From contig NZ_JBMOXA010000004.1 of assembly GCF_049316285.1 (NCBI RefSeq), forward strand, positions 1 to 64,000: a stretch of DNA of 64,000 nucleotides, in the 5' to 3' direction. Source of the DNA: Rhodoferax_B sp049316285 (lineage in GTDB: Bacteria > Pseudomonadota > Gammaproteobacteria > Burkholderiales > Burkholderiaceae_C). Positions within the stretch are counted from its first letter, which is position 1. Each line of letters begins with the position of its first letter. Below, piece by piece: positions 1 through 9,303 of the stretch. The notes beneath the pieces are model-generated. The model was not told where the DNA came from, searched no databases, and saw only the letters and a program-made list of their open reading frames with translations. Both the position numbers and the translations under genes were made by a program.

Positions 1-687
1 TGGGGCGAGTTGCTGCTGCGTTGCCGCAACCTGTCGCGCCAATGCCAGAGCCTGATTGCGCTACCGACACCGGTTCAGCCCGATGCCGGATTGACCGATG
101 TGCGGGTGCGCATGGTCTACCGCGCCATGGCGTTCTGCCATGCCCTGCGCCAGCAACTGCGCGACGTGCCAGACCGGGGTGAGTTGCCGGCCCTGTTGCA
201 GCCCGCTGAGTGGCAAGGCCTGAGTGGCAAACACAGCAAGACCGAGGCGCTGATGCGCCACATGGGCGGCGACCTGCAGCAGTGTTTACGAGCCCGGCAG
301 ATCGACGGCCCGCTGGCCGCCAACATCGACAACACACTCAGCGCCATGGTGGCGGCTGCGGCCTCGTGTGAGCGCATCAAACATTCGCCGCTGCCGTTCT
401 CATATACGCTGCTGCTGCACCGCACGGCCTATATGTATTGTTTTCTGCTGCCGTTTGGTTTGGTCGACACCATAGGCTTCATGACGCCGTTTGTCGTCGG
501 CATCGTGGCCTATACCTTCTTCGGGCTGGATGCCTTGGGCGACGAGATCGAAGAACCGTTTGGCTTGTCACCCAATGATTTGCCGCTCGATGCGATCTGC
601 CGCACGGTTGAAATCAACCTGCGCGAATCGCTAGGCGAAACCGGCTTGCCAGCGCCGCTGCAGCCGGTGGACTACTGCCTGCTGTAA
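1..687 (+). CDS. Bestrophin-family (UPF0187/YneE-like) anion channel, 5' end outside window
   Basis: The reading frame is open from the first base, so only the C-terminal part (about 228 residues) is present; family members are usually close to 300 residues. The C-terminal half holds the bestrophin signature: a hydrophobic stretch (YCFLLPFGLVDTIGF), a TP pair, then the acidic block FFGLDALGDEIEEPFG and NDLPLDAICRT. In this family these regions form part of a pentameric chloride/anion pore in the inner membrane. The TTG near base 10 is only an internal codon. The gene converges on the downstream amidotransferase with a 7-bp gap. Family assignment is firm; the ion selectivity is not readable from sequence. 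Confidence 0.88.
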   Translation, partial: WGELLLRCRNLSRQCQSLIALPTPVQPDAGLTDVRVRMVYRAMAFCHALRQQLRDVPDRGELPALLQPAEWQGLSGKHSKTEALMRHMGGDLQQCLRARQIDGPLAANIDNTLSAMVAAAASCERIKHSPLPFSYTLLLHRTAYMYCFLLPFGLVDTIGFMTPFVVGIVAYTFFGLDALGDEIEEPFGLSPNDLPLDAICRTVEINLRESLGETGLPAPLQPVDYCLL

Positions 688-694
688 ATCGCGA

Positions 695-1423
695 TCACAA
701 AACCCCGGCCAGCGCCGCAAACGACCGCAGCAAACCCTGGGCATGCGGCGTGGGCCCCAATGCGGCCAGCATCGCTGGCACATCGCGCCCGTGTGCGGCA
801 TGCACGTCGGCCCGGCGCTGGATACACGCGGCCATCAAGGGGGCGGTGAACTCGGGGTGGAACTGCAGCGACATGGCCTTGGGGCCATAACGCAGAATCT
901 GGTGCGCATCGTGGGCGGAGCGCCCCAACACCGTGGCGCCGGGCGGCGGCACCAGCACACTTTGGTCATGGCTTAGAAACGCTTCGAAGCTGGCCGGCAG
1001 ATGGCCAAAGAACGCATCCTCCTTGGCGGCTGGCGCAAGGGTGATGGGCAAACGCCCGACCTCGCTGCCGCGCGGGTGGTAGTCCACCGTACCGCCCAGC
1101 GCATGCGCCATCAGCTGGTGGCCGTAACACACACCGAGCAAGGGCCGCTGCGCCGCCACCCGCTGGCGAATCCAGGCCGCCGTGCGCTCGCTCCAATCTT
1201 CCTTGTCCGTCACCATGGACCACGAACCGGTGATGATGGCGCCAGCGAACTGCTGCACATCGGGCAGGGCTTCACCATCCGATGGGCACACCACTTCGCT
1301 GCGCACGCCGAGCGCATCCAGTATGGGGCGAAACCAGGCCGGTTGATCACCAAAGCCCTGGCGAATGTCCTCCGGAGGGCGCGTCATCTGCACGATCAGC
1401 ATGGTGGACTGCGTATTCAACAT
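695..1423 (-). CDS. Class I glutamine amidotransferase (GMP-synthase-like GATase1 protein)
   Basis: A 242-residue stand-alone glutaminase-type domain. The nucleophile elbow LGVCYGHQL places the catalytic Cys at residue 99, and FHPEF gives the His/Glu of the triad at about 189 and 191. The oxyanion region GAIITGSWSMV lies near 61-71. These are the class I (triad) GATase features shared by GuaA, YfeJ-like proteins and gamma-glutamyl hydrolases; no synthase domain is attached. The length fits free GATase1 proteins proposed to act on gamma-glutamyl or amide substrates. An internal Met at residue 8 is an alternative start. It lies directly downstream of the FHA gene on the same strand (stop to start with no gap), so co-transcription is likely. 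The substrate cannot be told. Confidence 0.85.
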   Translation of the reverse strand: MLNTQSTMLIVQMTRPPEDIRQGFGDQPAWFRPILDALGVRSEVVCPSDGEALPDVQQFAGAIITGSWSMVTDKEDWSERTAAWIRQRVAAQRPLLGVCYGHQLMAHALGGTVDYHPRGSEVGRLPITLAPAAKEDAFFGHLPASFEAFLSHDQSVLVPPPGATVLGRSAHDAHQILRYGPKAMSLQFHPEFTAPLMAACIQRRADVHAAHGRDVPAMLAALGPTPHAQGLLRSFAALAGVL

Positions 1424-2497
1424 TTATTCTTCCTCGTCTTCTTCAGCATCGGCAGGGTCGGTGCCTTCGTCTTCTTCGCTGCTCTGCAGCCGTTTGTCCA
1501 GGCGCTCCCTTAGCAACTGCGATTCGGCCAGCCACTGCGGCACCGGCACTGGCGCGACCACGCGCCAGCCGGGCGGGTACAACCTGGCGAGGTACGGTTC
1601 GCCCTGGTTGTCTTTGCCTATGAACCACGCCGTCACGGCGGCACCGACCAGCAGCAAACCGACTATCACGCTGCGCTGCAGCCATTGGCGCCGTGGCGGT
1701 ACGATCACCCACCATTGCAAAAGCAAGCCCAATGCCAGCGCCCACCAATCCACCAACGGTGCCAGGCGCGCCAGCAGCACCCAAGAGAACGCAAATGCCG
1801 CGGCCGACATCAAGCCCGAGAGCAAGGTCGATGCCACGGACACCCCGAGCACGATGCGTACATGGCGCCAGAAATGGGCATGCCCGGCGAACAGCTTGCT
1901 CACCAAGGCGGCGGCACCCGCCCAGACCAAGGCAAAGCCCAGCAAAACAGCCAGCATCTTCGCGGCACTCACGCCAAACCGGCTGAGTTCGGCATTGTCC
2001 AGCCAGGTGCCCCACACAGCTTGCGCCATGTAGGCCAGCAACAGCATGGCCGTGAGCGCCAGACTGCGCCAGCGAAAACGTGCCAGCAACTGCTCGGGGG
2101 CGAGCGCCGCATCGGCCAAACGCAAGCGCAGCCGCAGCCGGCCCAGCACCAGGTCGTCCGCGCCGGACCAGGCGAAGCGGCTGCCACGCGCATGCTGCTG
2201 ATGGCCGTGCCGCACACCGTTGAGGGTCTCCAGCACATACACGACCAGCGGCGCCTCGTCGCCAGCACCGGCCGCATCACCCGGTGCTGCCGGTGTGTCT
2301 ATGCGCAAGTGCTCAGCGGCGACGTGCACATCACTCAACACCAGATCGGCCGTCAGCGCCCGGCCCACCGTCACCGGCCAATGCCGCACAGGCTGGCTCT
2401 GCAGCAGAGCGCCGCTGCGGTCGTACACGTCCAGCATGGCCAGCACAGCGTTGGCGGGCACGGCGCCGGCCAAATACATTCCGTCGTTGGCGCTCAT
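1424..2497 (-). CDS. FHA-domain membrane protein with acidic tail
   Basis: The chosen ATG overlaps the stop of the upstream protease gene as ATGA, giving 357 residues; an open frame extends further upstream but only as antisense-like sequence. Residues about 20-110 resemble a forkhead-associated (phosphothreonine-binding) domain: GR at 45-46, then DLVLSD and the EHL strand. The position normally held by the phosphate-contacting Ser before the conserved His is Ala here (VAAEH), so phosphopeptide binding may be weak or lost. About five hydrophobic segments follow from residue ~150 to ~300, and the C-terminus is strongly acidic (EEDEGTDPADAEEDEEE). The 4-bp overlap argues for translational coupling with the exported protease. 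The combination looks like a membrane-anchored partner of the protease; its role is unknown. Confidence 0.75.
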   Translation of the reverse strand: MSANDGMYLAGAVPANAVLAMLDVYDRSGALLQSQPVRHWPVTVGRALTADLVLSDVHVAAEHLRIDTPAAPGDAAGAGDEAPLVVYVLETLNGVRHGHQQHARGSRFAWSGADDLVLGRLRLRLRLADAALAPEQLLARFRWRSLALTAMLLLAYMAQAVWGTWLDNAELSRFGVSAAKMLAVLLGFALVWAGAAALVSKLFAGHAHFWRHVRIVLGVSVASTLLSGLMSAAAFAFSWVLLARLAPLVDWWALALGLLLQWWVIVPPRRQWLQRSVIVGLLLVGAAVTAWFIGKDNQGEPYLARLYPPGWRVVAPVPVPQWLAESQLLRERLDKRLQSSEEDEGTDPADAEEDEEE

Positions 2498-3834
2498 GGT
2501 GCAGCTTCCCACTGGAAAGCTTGCACATAACGCTCGGCCAGCTTCAAGGCGTTGTCGAAATCCACACCATAGGCATCCAGCCGACCGCGCACCCCCTGCG
2601 TGGGCCGGTTGAGCGATGTGACCACCACCGACATGTCGTACAAACCGCGCAATTGCCGGTAAGCACGCACACACATCACGGCACGCATTGCCATGCCGCC
2701 ACGGTCTACATCACGCTCCGTACATTCGGATGGCGTGCCCTGCGCATTCGAGCGGCTGACAAATTGCTCACTTTGAAAGTGCTTGCCATACAGGCTGGCA
2801 AAACGCATGGCGCCCAACTTGGGCGCGTCGTAGGCAACATGGCGCATGCGGATAAAGCCCGTGGTCAGCTTGCCGGCAAACAATTGGCTGTCCAACTGGC
2901 AGTTGGTCGACTCCAGCGCATAAGACTTCATGTCGGCATCACGCGCCCGACCCCAGCAGCGCGCCAGACCGTCGTCCGGCACCGGCACTTGATAGCCTTG
3001 AAAGCTCTGCACCTTGAACGGCGTGTCGAGAAAACGTTGTGTCAAGGTCTGCTGGTGCAGCAGCAACTGGCGCGTCACCTCGCCCTGGGCGCTGGCCGTG
3101 ATGGCCTTGGCCTCAGCCCCGCGCAGCGTCAACGCCTGCGCAAACTCCGCTGGCACCAGAAAGCTGAGCAACTCGCCGTCCAGCCGCTTGGACACATTGA
3201 CGCCGATCACCTGACCGGCCTCGTCCAGCACCGGCCCGCCACTCATGCCGGGATTGATGGCGCCGCCGAAGAAGATGCGCGGGTAGAAGCTGCGCTGCAC
3301 CATGCCGTTGTAGGTGCCCTCGGTCACCGCAAAGCCGATGTCCAGCGGGTTGCCCAGCGAATACAGGCGCTCACCACGCGCCAATACGCGCTGCGGGCTG
3401 CGAAACGCCAGCGCGGGCAGTTTGTCGGCGGCCGGGGTCTTTACTCGCAGCAAGGCCAGGTCGTGCAACACGTCAAAGGCCAGCAGCTCCACATCGCCCT
3501 GCTTGCCGTCCACCGGCACATACACACCACGGTAACGCTCGGGCTCCAGCGCCAATTGGCTGGCAACGTGAAAGTTGGTGATGATCAGCCCGCTGGCCGA
3601 TACAAAAAAACCCGAACCCACACTGGACTGCGCGTTGGTGTTGCGCACCAAGGTGCGGATCTGCACCAGTTTTTCACGCGCGTTCTCGTACGCGCGCTGT
3701 GCATCCCGCGACACCGGCTCGCCCCCCGGGGCCTGCAAGGCCTGTGGCTCGGAGGTTTGGGCAGGCGCTGCGCAAGGCAGCAACACGGCCACCACAAGAC
3801 CCAGCCGCCACAGGAGGTATTTCACGAGTTTCAT
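2494..3834 (-). CDS. Exported trypsin-like serine protease (S1C/DegP-type catalytic domain)
   Basis: 446 residues. An N-terminal signal peptide (hydrophobic core GLVVAVLLP, cleavage near AQT) directs export. The catalytic triad is complete: His89 in NFHVA, Asp125 in HDLALL and Ser198 in NPGMSGGPV, with the S1C-style layout seen in DegP/HtrA. No PDZ domain is recognisable. Instead, about 220 residues follow with several cysteines and no motif I recognise, so this is not a standard DegP. It heads a two-gene unit with the FHA protein, which begins in its stop codon. A periplasmic or membrane-surface proteolytic role is inferred. Confidence 0.85.
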   Translation of the reverse strand: MKLVKYLLWRLGLVVAVLLPCAAPAQTSEPQALQAPGGEPVSRDAQRAYENAREKLVQIRTLVRNTNAQSSVGSGFFVSASGLIITNFHVASQLALEPERYRGVYVPVDGKQGDVELLAFDVLHDLALLRVKTPAADKLPALAFRSPQRVLARGERLYSLGNPLDIGFAVTEGTYNGMVQRSFYPRIFFGGAINPGMSGGPVLDEAGQVIGVNVSKRLDGELLSFLVPAEFAQALTLRGAEAKAITASAQGEVTRQLLLHQQTLTQRFLDTPFKVQSFQGYQVPVPDDGLARCWGRARDADMKSYALESTNCQLDSQLFAGKLTTGFIRMRHVAYDAPKLGAMRFASLYGKHFQSEQFVSRSNAQGTPSECTERDVDRGGMAMRAVMCVRAYRQLRGLYDMSVVVTSLNRPTQGVRGRLDAYGVDFDNALKLAERYVQAFQWEAAP

Positions 3835-3995
3835 GGTTTGATTCTAGGAGTCCACCGTGGCGTGAAAAGCATCATGCAGCTTTGGCGTGAAGCTATTTAT
3901 GGTGACAGCCCGGGACTCAACATCAAAGCAACACGCACTGTGGGCCCCGCGCTGCCCGGCATGCTGCCGCTCGGCAACCCACCTCTGGAGCCCTC

Positions 3996-4379
3996 ATGTT
4001 GAAAAATACTCTAGGCAAAACCCTGGCACTCGCCACCATGCTGTACGCCAGCGCCTGCTTCGCAGCGGTCGATGTCAACAAAGCCAGCGTGGCCGAACTC
4101 GACGGCCTCAAGGGCATAGGCCCGGCCGTCTCCGGCCGCATTCTGGACGAGCGTAAAAAGGGCGAATTCAAGGACTGGGACGATTTCATCAGCCGCGTCA
4201 AAGGCGTAGGCCCCAGCAGCGCCGCCAAGTTCTCCAGCGAAGGGCTAACGGTCAACGGTGCGGCATTCAAGGGCAGCAAGCCACCCCAGGACAGCGCCAA
4301 GGGCGAAATGCAGAAGACCGACCCAAAGGACACCAAGGCGAGCAAAAGCACGCGCAGTGCGGCAGCCGACAAGAAGTGA
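3996..4379 (+). CDS. ComEA-like helix-hairpin-helix protein, exported
   Basis: 127 residues with an N-terminal signal peptide (TLALATMLYASACFA). Residues about 25-85 contain the paired helix-hairpin-helix pattern of ComEA: VDVNKASVAELDGLKGIGP, then VKGVGPSSAAKF. HhH motifs bind the DNA backbone without sequence specificity, and periplasmic ComEA pulls transforming DNA across the outer membrane in naturally competent bacteria. The tail (about 90-127) is Lys/Ser/Ala-rich and probably disordered; basic tails may add DNA affinity. No other competence gene is adjacent, so a competence role is likely by family but not shown by context. Confidence 0.8.
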   Translation: MLKNTLGKTLALATMLYASACFAAVDVNKASVAELDGLKGIGPAVSGRILDERKKGEFKDWDDFISRVKGVGPSSAAKFSSEGLTVNGAAFKGSKPPQDSAKGEMQKTDPKDTKASKSTRSAAADKK

Positions 4380-4459
4380 TGCGCGCACACGTAGTCGATG
4401 GCGGTGTCTGCCGCGTGCACGCCGAGGAAGATTTTTCAACGTTGCATTAACACCGCCGC

Positions 4460-4504
4460 ATCGCTTCGCCTACCGGGCATTTCAGGCATATCCGGCAAAG
4501 CGAT
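4460..4504 (+). other. Leader hairpin upstream of the methionine synthase
   Basis: ATCGCTT (4460-4466) pairs with AAGCGAT (4498-4504), with an inner CCGG/CCGG pair, about 48 bases before the start codon. It does not match the SAM, SAH or cobalamin riboswitch patterns I know. A regulatory role is only a possibility. Confidence 0.3.
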
Positions 4505-4552
4505 CCCCATGCATGCTCACCACTTCCATCTTCTCTTTAAAGGAATTTTCTG

Positions 4553-5578
4553 ATGTTTGAAACCTCCATCGCCGGCAGCCTGCCCAAGCCCGCCTGGCTG
4601 GCTGAAACCAACAAGCTCTGGCCGCAGTGGCGGGCTGAAGGCGATGCGCTTCTCCAGGCCAAGGCCGATGCGACCCTGCTGTGGATCAAGGCCCAGGAAG
4701 ACGCAGGCCTGGACATCGTGTGCGACGGCGAGCAATCGCGCCAGCATTTCGTGCACGGCTTCCTCGAGCAGGTGGAGGGCATAGACTTCGAGCACAAGGT
4801 GAAGATGGGCATACGCGACAACCGCTACGACGCCATGGTGCCGCAGGTGGTCTCGGCCCTGCGCCTGAAGGGCCGCGTACATGCCTTCGAGGCACAACTG
4901 GCGCGCGCCCACACCAAGAAAAAACTGAAGTTCACCCTGCCCGGCCCCATGACCATAGTCGACACCGTGGCCGACCGCTTCTACGGCGACAAGGTCAAGA
5001 TGGCCTTCGCCTTCGCCGAGTTGCTGAATCAGGAGGCGCTGGCGCTGCAGGCCGACGGGGTAGACATCATCCAGTTCGACGAGCCCGCCTTTAATGTCTA
5101 CATGAAAGATGCCGCCGACTGGGGCGTGCAAGCGCTGGAGCGCGCGGCGCAGGGCCTGAGCTGTACAACGGCGGTACACATCTGCTACGGCTACGGCATC
5201 AAGGCCAATACCGACTGGAAGAGCACCCTGGGCGACGAATGGCGCCAATACGAAACGGTATTCCCGGCGCTGGCCAAGAGCCGCATCGACCAGGTGAGCC
5301 TGGAATGCATCCACTCCCATGTGCCACCCGACCTGATGAAACTACTGGCCGGCAAGGACGTGATGGTCGGTGTGATCGATGTGGCCAGCGACGTGGTCGA
5401 GACCTCCGAGGAAGTGGCCGACACCATAGGCCGGGCGCTGCAGTTTGTCCCCAAGGAACGGCTGTTCCCGTGCACAAATTGTGGCCTGGCACCGATGTCG
5501 CGCGATGTGGCCTGGCGCAAGCTGGAAGCGCTGGCCGCAGGCACGAAGTTAGCCAAGGAGCGTTTGGCCACGGCGTGA
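4553..5578 (+). CDS. mesD: MesD-like folate-independent methionine synthase (core MetE domain)
   Basis: 341 residues, equal to the C-terminal catalytic half of cobalamin-independent methionine synthase with no N-terminal MetE half. It opens with TSIAGSLPKPAWLAE and keeps the zinc/thiolate ligands typical of the fold: His209 and Cys211 in VHICYGYG and Cys310 in CTNCGLAP. The string WGVQALERAAQGL...GIKANTDWK closely matches, from memory, the MesD family of aerobic bacteria, which makes methionine by methylating homocysteine without folate. The start ATG follows an AAAGGA ribosome site by about 9 bases. Known MesD proteins act with the partner MesX (DUF1852); no DUF1852 gene is in this window. 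A generic MetE-like methyltransferase remains the alternative. Confidence 0.8.
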   Translation: MFETSIAGSLPKPAWLAETNKLWPQWRAEGDALLQAKADATLLWIKAQEDAGLDIVCDGEQSRQHFVHGFLEQVEGIDFEHKVKMGIRDNRYDAMVPQVVSALRLKGRVHAFEAQLARAHTKKKLKFTLPGPMTIVDTVADRFYGDKVKMAFAFAELLNQEALALQADGVDIIQFDEPAFNVYMKDAADWGVQALERAAQGLSCTTAVHICYGYGIKANTDWKSTLGDEWRQYETVFPALAKSRIDQVSLECIHSHVPPDLMKLLAGKDVMVGVIDVASDVVETSEEVADTIGRALQFVPKERLFPCTNCGLAPMSRDVAWRKLEALAAGTKLAKERLATA

Positions 5579-5634
5579 CGCCCATCCGGTCGCCACGCCT
5601 GGCCATCCTCGCTTTGAGTCGAACTTAGCGGCAC

Positions 5635-8600
5635 TTACCCGCGTTTAGCCGCGGGTCCATAACCACCACCACCCGGCGTGTGGATCTCGAAGATGTCGCC
5701 CGGCTGCATTTCTGCCTGGCCGATGTGTGCCAGCTCTTCCACACGGCCATCGACGCGCACCACGCGGTTGATACCCACGGCTCCGGCCTCACCGCCGGCC
5801 AGGCCAAACGCGCCACGCAGCCGTGCGTTGGACAAGATGCTGGCCGTCATAGGCTCCAGGAAGCGCACGCGGCGGATTCCGCCGTGGCCGCCGGTCCATT
5901 CACCCTTGCCGCCCGAATCCTTGCGTATGGCGTAGCTCTCCAGGCGCACGGGGTAGCGGAACTCCAGCACTTCGGGGTCGGTCATGCGTGAGTTGGTCAT
6001 GTGGGTTTGCACCACACTCGTGCCATTGAAGCCGCCCACCACCTGGCCTTGGGCGTCGAACACCGGGCCCGCACCGCTGCCACCCGAAATGGTTTCGTAG
6101 TACTGGTACTTGGCGCTGCCAAAGGTGAAGTTGTTCACCGTGCACTGGCTCGCCGCCATCACACCCAGGGCGCCGAGCAGCGCGTTGGTGATGCAGGTCG
6201 AGGTCTCCACGTTGCCCGCCACCACCGAGGCCGGCGGCGCAGGGTTGAGCATGGAGCCTTCGGGAATGATCACACGCAAAGGCTTCAGGCAACCCGCATT
6301 GAGCGGAATGTTGTCGTTCACCAGTGTGCGGAACACATACAACACCGCCGCCATACACACGGCCGTGGGCGCGTTGAAGTTGTTGGTTTGCTGCGCTGAG
6401 GTGCCGGTGAAATCGATCTCGGCGCTGCGGTTGGCCGCATCAACACGGATCGCCACCTGGATCTGCGCACCGTTGTCCAGCGGCAGCGTGAAGTTGCCGT
6501 CTTTCAACAAAGTGATGGCGCGGCGCACCGACTCTTCGGCGTTGTCCTGCACGTGGTTCATGTAGGCACGCACCACGTCCAGGCCAAACTGATCGACCAT
6601 CTTGCGCAGCTCTTGCACGCCCTTTTCGTTGGCGGCGATCTGCGCCTTCAGGTCGGCCAGGTTTTGTTGCGGGTTGCGGCTGGGGTACTCGCCGCTTTCC
6701 AGCAGGGCAATGATTTCTGCCTCGCGCAACACACCCTCGGCCACCAGCTTGAAGTTGTTGATCTGCACACCCTCTTCTTCAATGCGTGTGGAGAACGGTG
6801 GCATGGAGCCGGGCGTGATGCCGCCAATGTCGGCCTGGTGACCCCGCGCGCCGACGTAGAACATCGGTTCTTCACCGGGCACCGTACCCAGGTAAACCGG
6901 CGTGATCACCGTCACGTCGGGCAAGTGGGTGCCGCCGTGGTACGGGTCGTTGAGCGCAAACACGTCGCCGGGGCGCATGGTGCCCGCGTTGTCGCGGATC
7001 ACCGTCTTGATGCTCTCGCCCATAGAACCTAAATGCACCGGCATGTGTGGTGCGTTGGCGATGAGGTTGCCCTCGGCGTCGAACAAGGCGCAGCTGAAGT
7101 CCAGGCGTTCCTTGATGTTTACCGAATAAGCAGTGTTCTGCAGTTGCAGGCCCATCTGCTCGGCAATGTTCATGAACAGGTTGTTGAACACTTCCAGCAG
7201 CACCGGGTCGGCCGTGGTGCCCAATGCGTAGGTCACCTTGCGCGGCACACGGCGCTCCAGCACCAGGTGGTCCAGCTCGGTGAGCTTGGCTTGCCATTCG
7301 GGCTCCACAATGGTCGTGGCATTCTTCTCGGCGACGATGGCCGGGCCAACAATTCTGTCGCCAGGGCGCAGGTCTTCACGCACCACCAAGGCGGCGTCAT
7401 GCCAGGCGCCGCCGGAGTACATGCGCACCGTGTCACGGCGCGGCACTTCGCGTTCGGGATGCAAGGCGTGTGTCGCTTCTGCCGATGCATCACCGGCAAC
7501 AACTGCTTCGACCGACACCGCTTCCACCACCAGGCCCTTGCCATGCATGAGGTAGGCAAAACGTTGGCGGTAGGCGGCTTCAAAACCGGCGGTGATATTC
7601 GCCAAAGTTTTCGCAACGTCTGCATCATCTGCAAAAGGCACAACCAGCGCCGAGTCGCTGCCGTCGTAACGCACGTGTACACGGCGGTGCAGCGTGATGT
7701 CGCCGGAATTGATTTCCTGGCGCAGCAGTTCACCCTTGGCGGTATCGGCCAGCGCATCCAGACGCGCCACCACTTGCGGCAAGGCGTCAGGCGTGAGCTT
7801 CAACTCCACCGCTTGTTCGCGGATCACGTTCTGGTCGGCCAGGCCCATGCCGTAGGCGCTGAGCACACCGGCCAAGGGGTGCACAAATACCCGTGTCATG
7901 CCCAGGGCGTCGGCCACCAGGCAGGCGTGCTGGCCACCCGCGCCACCAAAACACTGCAGGGTGTAGCGCGTGACGTCGTAGCCGCGCGCCACCGAGATTT
8001 TCTTGATGGCATTGGCCATCTGCTGCACCGCAATTTCAATAAAACCTTCGGCCACTTCTTCGGGCTTGCGGCCGGCACGCTCGGCCAGCTCGGCAAACTT
8101 GCCACGCACCACATCGGCGTCGAGCGCCTCGTTGGCTTGCGTACCAAACACCTTGGGGAAGTAGGCGGGCTGCACCTTGCCGACCATCACGTTGGCATCG
8201 GTCACGGCCAAGGGGCCGCCGCGGCGGTAGCTGGCCGGGCCGGGGTTGGCGCCCGCGCTCTCAGGGCCGACGCGGAAACGCGCGCCGTCAAACGCCAGTA
8301 TGGAGCCACCACCGGCCGCCACCGTATGAATGCTCATCATAGGCGCGCGCATGCGCACACCGGCCACCTGGGTTTCAAACTCGCGCTCGAACTCACCCTT
8401 GAGGCCGCCACGGAAGTGGCTCACGTCGGTAGACGTGCCGCCCATGTCGAAGCCGATCACGTCGTCAAACCCGGCCAGACCCGCTGTGCGCGCCATGCCC
8501 ACAATGCCACCGGCCGGGCCGCTCAAGATCGCGTCCTTGCCCTGGAAGGCGTGGGCATCGGTCAACCCGCCGCTGGACTGCATGAAGAACACCTTCACGC

Positions 8601-9297
8601 CCGGCATTTGCGAAGCCACCTGGTCCACATAACGGCGCAGGATGGGCGACAGATAAGCGTCGACCACCGTGGTGTCGCCACGGCTGACGAACTTCATCAT
8701 AGGGCTGGTTTCATGCGAGGTGCTGACCTGGGTAAAGCCCACTTCGCGCGCCACACGCGCGGCGGCGCGTTCGTGTTCGGTGAAGCGGTAGCCATGCATG
8801 AACACAATCGCCACGCTGCGCAGGCCGGCGTCATACGCAGCCCACAGATGTTCGCGCAGGTGTGCTTCGTCCAGCGCCGCCACCACTTCGCCTTGCGCAC
8901 CGACACGCTCTTCGGCTTCGATCACGCGGCTGTAGAGCAGCTCAGGCAAGACGATGTGGCGGTCAAACAGGCGCGGCCGGTTTTGGTAGGCGATGCGCAG
9001 GCCGTCGCGGAAACCCTTGGTGGTCACCAGCAGCGTGGGTTCGCCCTTGCGTTCCAGCAGTGCATTGGTGGCCACGGTCGTGCCCATCTTCACACACTCC
9101 ACCAGGTCGGGGGTGATGGGCGCATCGGCGGCCAGCCCCAGCAGATGGCGGATACCGGCCACGGCGGCGTCGCGGTATTGCTCGGGGTTTTCAGACAACA
9201 GCTTGTGTGTGACCTGCGAGCCGTCGGGGCGGCGCCCCACGATATCGGTGAATGTGCCGCCGCGGTCGATCCAGAATTGCCAAAGTTTCTTTGCCAT
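5635..9297 (-). CDS. 5-Oxoprolinase/hydantoinase, fused HyuA-HyuB type (ATP-dependent)
   Basis: 1220 residues, the usual size of fused 5-oxoprolinases. The N-terminal half is HyuA-like, with WIDRGGTFTDIVG at the start and FDMGGTSTDVS near residue 280, both part of the ASKHA-type nucleotide site. The C-terminal half (from about 690) is HyuB-like, with PVHLGSM, NDPYHGGTHLPDV and a Gly-rich end (TPGGGGYGP). The family opens 5-oxoproline to glutamate, or related hydantoins, using ATP. I prefer the ATG at 9297 over the GTG two codons earlier because AAGGAGG (9304-9310) lies 6 bases before it and touches the GTG. The gene faces a peptide ABC operon across a 347-bp promoter region. 5-Oxoproline is the likeliest substrate; N-methylhydantoin-type substrates cannot be excluded. 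Confidence 0.88.
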   Translation of the reverse strand: MAKKLWQFWIDRGGTFTDIVGRRPDGSQVTHKLLSENPEQYRDAAVAGIRHLLGLAADAPITPDLVECVKMGTTVATNALLERKGEPTLLVTTKGFRDGLRIAYQNRPRLFDRHIVLPELLYSRVIEAEERVGAQGEVVAALDEAHLREHLWAAYDAGLRSVAIVFMHGYRFTEHERAAARVAREVGFTQVSTSHETSPMMKFVSRGDTTVVDAYLSPILRRYVDQVASQMPGVKVFFMQSSGGLTDAHAFQGKDAILSGPAGGIVGMARTAGLAGFDDVIGFDMGGTSTDVSHFRGGLKGEFEREFETQVAGVRMRAPMMSIHTVAAGGGSILAFDGARFRVGPESAGANPGPASYRRGGPLAVTDANVMVGKVQPAYFPKVFGTQANEALDADVVRGKFAELAERAGRKPEEVAEGFIEIAVQQMANAIKKISVARGYDVTRYTLQCFGGAGGQHACLVADALGMTRVFVHPLAGVLSAYGMGLADQNVIREQAVELKLTPDALPQVVARLDALADTAKGELLRQEINSGDITLHRRVHVRYDGSDSALVVPFADDADVAKTLANITAGFEAAYRQRFAYLMHGKGLVVEAVSVEAVVAGDASAEATHALHPEREVPRRDTVRMYSGGAWHDAALVVREDLRPGDRIVGPAIVAEKNATTIVEPEWQAKLTELDHLVLERRVPRKVTYALGTTADPVLLEVFNNLFMNIAEQMGLQLQNTAYSVNIKERLDFSCALFDAEGNLIANAPHMPVHLGSMGESIKTVIRDNAGTMRPGDVFALNDPYHGGTHLPDVTVITPVYLGTVPGEEPMFYVGARGHQADIGGITPGSMPPFSTRIEEEGVQINNFKLVAEGVLREAEIIALLESGEYPSRNPQQNLADLKAQIAANEKGVQELRKMVDQFGLDVVRAYMNHVQDNAEESVRRAITLLKDGNFTLPLDNGAQIQVAIRVDAANRSAEIDFTGTSAQQTNNFNAPTAVCMAAVLYVFRTLVNDNIPLNAGCLKPLRVIIPEGSMLNPAPPASVVAGNVETSTCITNALLGALGVMAASQCTVNNFTFGSAKYQYYETISGGSGAGPVFDAQGQVVGGFNGTSVVQTHMTNSRMTDPEVLEFRYPVRLESYAIRKDSGGKGEWTGGHGGIRRVRFLEPMTASILSNARLRGAFGLAGGEAGAVGINRVVRVDGRVEELAHIGQAEMQPGDIFEIHTPGGGGYGPAAKRG

Positions 9298-9303
9298 GGT
9301 CAC

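Noticed and set aside
2284..4002. 572-codon + strand frame over the protease/FHA pair
   Set aside because: Opposite strand has catalytic triad, signal peptide and coupled starts; this frame is low-complexity.
4380..4552. Possible SAM/SAH riboswitch before the methionine synthase
   Set aside because: The hairpin lacks the conserved cores of the SAM and SAH classes I know.
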